Shown here: positions 63,568 to 64,000 of the stretch, piece after piece | How positions within the stretch are numbered: the first letter of the stretch is position 1 | Layout: each line of letters begins with the position of its first letter | Source: JAFDCJ01 sp964527835 | Lineage (GTDB): Bacteria > Desulfobacterota > Desulfobacteria > Desulfobacterales > JAFDCJ01 | NCBI GenBank assembly: GCA_964527835.1 | Contig: CAZGNV010000016.1 | Location: forward strand, 11,114-75,113 | Reading direction: 5' to 3' | DNA length: 64,000 bases | Made by a program: the position numbers and the translations under genes | Notes under the pieces: generated by a model | The model's database searches: none | Told to the model about the DNA's origin: nothing | Seen by the model: only the letters and a program-made list of their open reading frames with translations

Positions 63568-63840
63568 ATGAAACCGGAAAAAATCTACCAGGAGCTCAAG
63601 GACCTGGCTGAAAAGCTGGACATCCCCGTTTCCGAACAGAATTTTAGAGCCACCGGCGTCAAGGCCAAAAGCGGCCTGTGCAAGGTCAAGGGCAAAAGCC
63701 TGTTTATCATGGACAAACACAAATCGGTCACCAAGAAAATCAGGATCCTGGCATCTGCGCTGGCCCGGATGCCCCATGAAGAGTTTTTTATCGTGCCGAC
63801 TGTGCGGGAAGTGCTGGAAAAATATAAAGATAAAACATAA
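63568..63840 (+). CDS. small conserved hypothetical protein
   Basis: 90 residues, charged and predicted soluble, with KIYQELKDLAEKLDIPVSEQNF, a central GLCKVKGKSLFIMDKHKS and a helical C-terminus ending KYKDKT. No named family is recognised with confidence. It is divergent from the BI-1 gene; its start is 84 bases from that gene's ATG. Confidence 0.75.
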   Translation: MKPEKIYQELKDLAEKLDIPVSEQNFRATGVKAKSGLCKVKGKSLFIMDKHKSVTKKIRILASALARMPHEEFFIVPTVREVLEKYKDKT

Positions 63841-64000
63841 ATGGTCTTTTTTCCGCATATAAGGTGACGCATCAGGGGACAAACTTTTACTTGAACCTAT
63901 ATATTATGTAAACGGCATCGCTAAAATTCCAGAAATTACAAGCATTGCCGGATGGAAAAGCCAGCAGCCATCTGGGTTATCCTGAAAGTTTACATATAAG
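63841..64000. other. intergenic tail of the window
   Basis: No open frame or RNA gene is seen in these 160 bases. The region is A+T-rich, contains AGGGGACAAACTTTTAC and may be upstream sequence of a gene beyond the window. Confidence 0.5.

Noticed and set aside
62779..63882. Long N-terminal extension of the BI-1 protein
   Set aside because: The extra residues run antisense through the divergent small gene; a strong Shine-Dalgarno sequence fixes the start at 63483.
1..64000. CRISPR arrays, rRNA operons, complete insertion sequences or prophage
   Set aside because: No regularly spaced repeats, no rRNA sequence, and no transposase, integrase or phage structural genes were recognised anywhere in the window.

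Overview
The window looks like a chromosomal segment from a Gram-negative anaerobe, most likely a member of the Desulfobacterota (former Deltaproteobacteria, Desulfobacteraceae/Desulfosarcinaceae-like). This is inferred from gene content: a selenocysteine tRNA, LarC, a PilR/sigma-54 pilin system with a Geobacter-like pilin N-terminus, Lol-type envelope proteins, many membrane TPR (TMTC-like) proteins and VKOR-type disulfide machinery. No rRNA or species marker is present, so the assignment is tentative.

Layout. (1) 1-5.6 kb, housekeeping: end of a TPR protein, a LolB-like lipoprotein, CinA, an alpha/beta hydrolase, RlmD and a histone-deacetylase-like hydrolase. (2) 5.7-11.5 kb: a MarR regulator followed by a complete peptide/nickel-type ABC importer (Tat-dependent binding protein, two permeases, one double-ATPase protein). 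(3) 11.6-13.1 kb: tRNA-Sec on the minus strand, with a 40-bp repeat in its leader, and larC. (4) 13.2-19.1 kb: a membrane glycosyltransferase-like protein, PgpA, LepB, PyrC and the sigma-54 activator PilR. (5) 19.2-26.5 kb: a sigma-54 promoter, a type IV pilin with two cysteines, a terminator, two tandem TMTC-like membrane TPR proteins, a polysaccharide deacetylase and a VKOR-DsbA fusion. This reads as a pilin production and modification block. (6) 26.5-37.1 kb: membrane glycosyltransferase-like proteins, a third TMTC-like protein, GT2/GT4 glycosyltransferases, GalE and a sulfotransferase. (7) 50.1 down to 37.1 kb, minus strand: a pseudaminic acid locus (pseB, pseC, pseF, pseG, pseI) with a PIG-L deacetylase, a flippase, three glycosyltransferases, a WbqC-family protein and two formyltransferase-fold proteins. 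No PseH acetyltransferase is seen. A winged-helix/nucleotidyltransferase-like regulator with its own sigma-70 promoter stands at the head. (8) 51-58.2 kb: myo-inositol-phosphate synthase, convergent with a trans-envelope operon (LolA-like protein, two FtsX permeases, LolD-like ATPase, outer-membrane barrel). (9) 58.3-64 kb: a fourth TMTC-like protein, a left-handed beta-helix protein, GlmM, a BI-1 family membrane protein and a small conserved hypothetical protein.

How it fits together: PilR with the -24/-12 promoter should drive the pilin. The TMTC-like proteins and the VKOR-DsbA protein are placed to glycosylate and oxidise secreted proteins such as that pilin. The pse locus should make a CMP-activated nonulosonic acid, probably N-formylated, for a surface glycan. 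GlmM (UDP-GlcNAc supply) and GalE provide precursors. The sugar-locus genes are visibly richer in A+T than the housekeeping flanks, as expected for exchanged surface-glycan genes. The most interesting points are the PseH-less, formyltransferase-bearing pse locus, the pilin modification block, the 40-bp repeat inside the tRNA-Sec leader, and the degenerate nucleotidyltransferase regulator at the head of the glycan locus.
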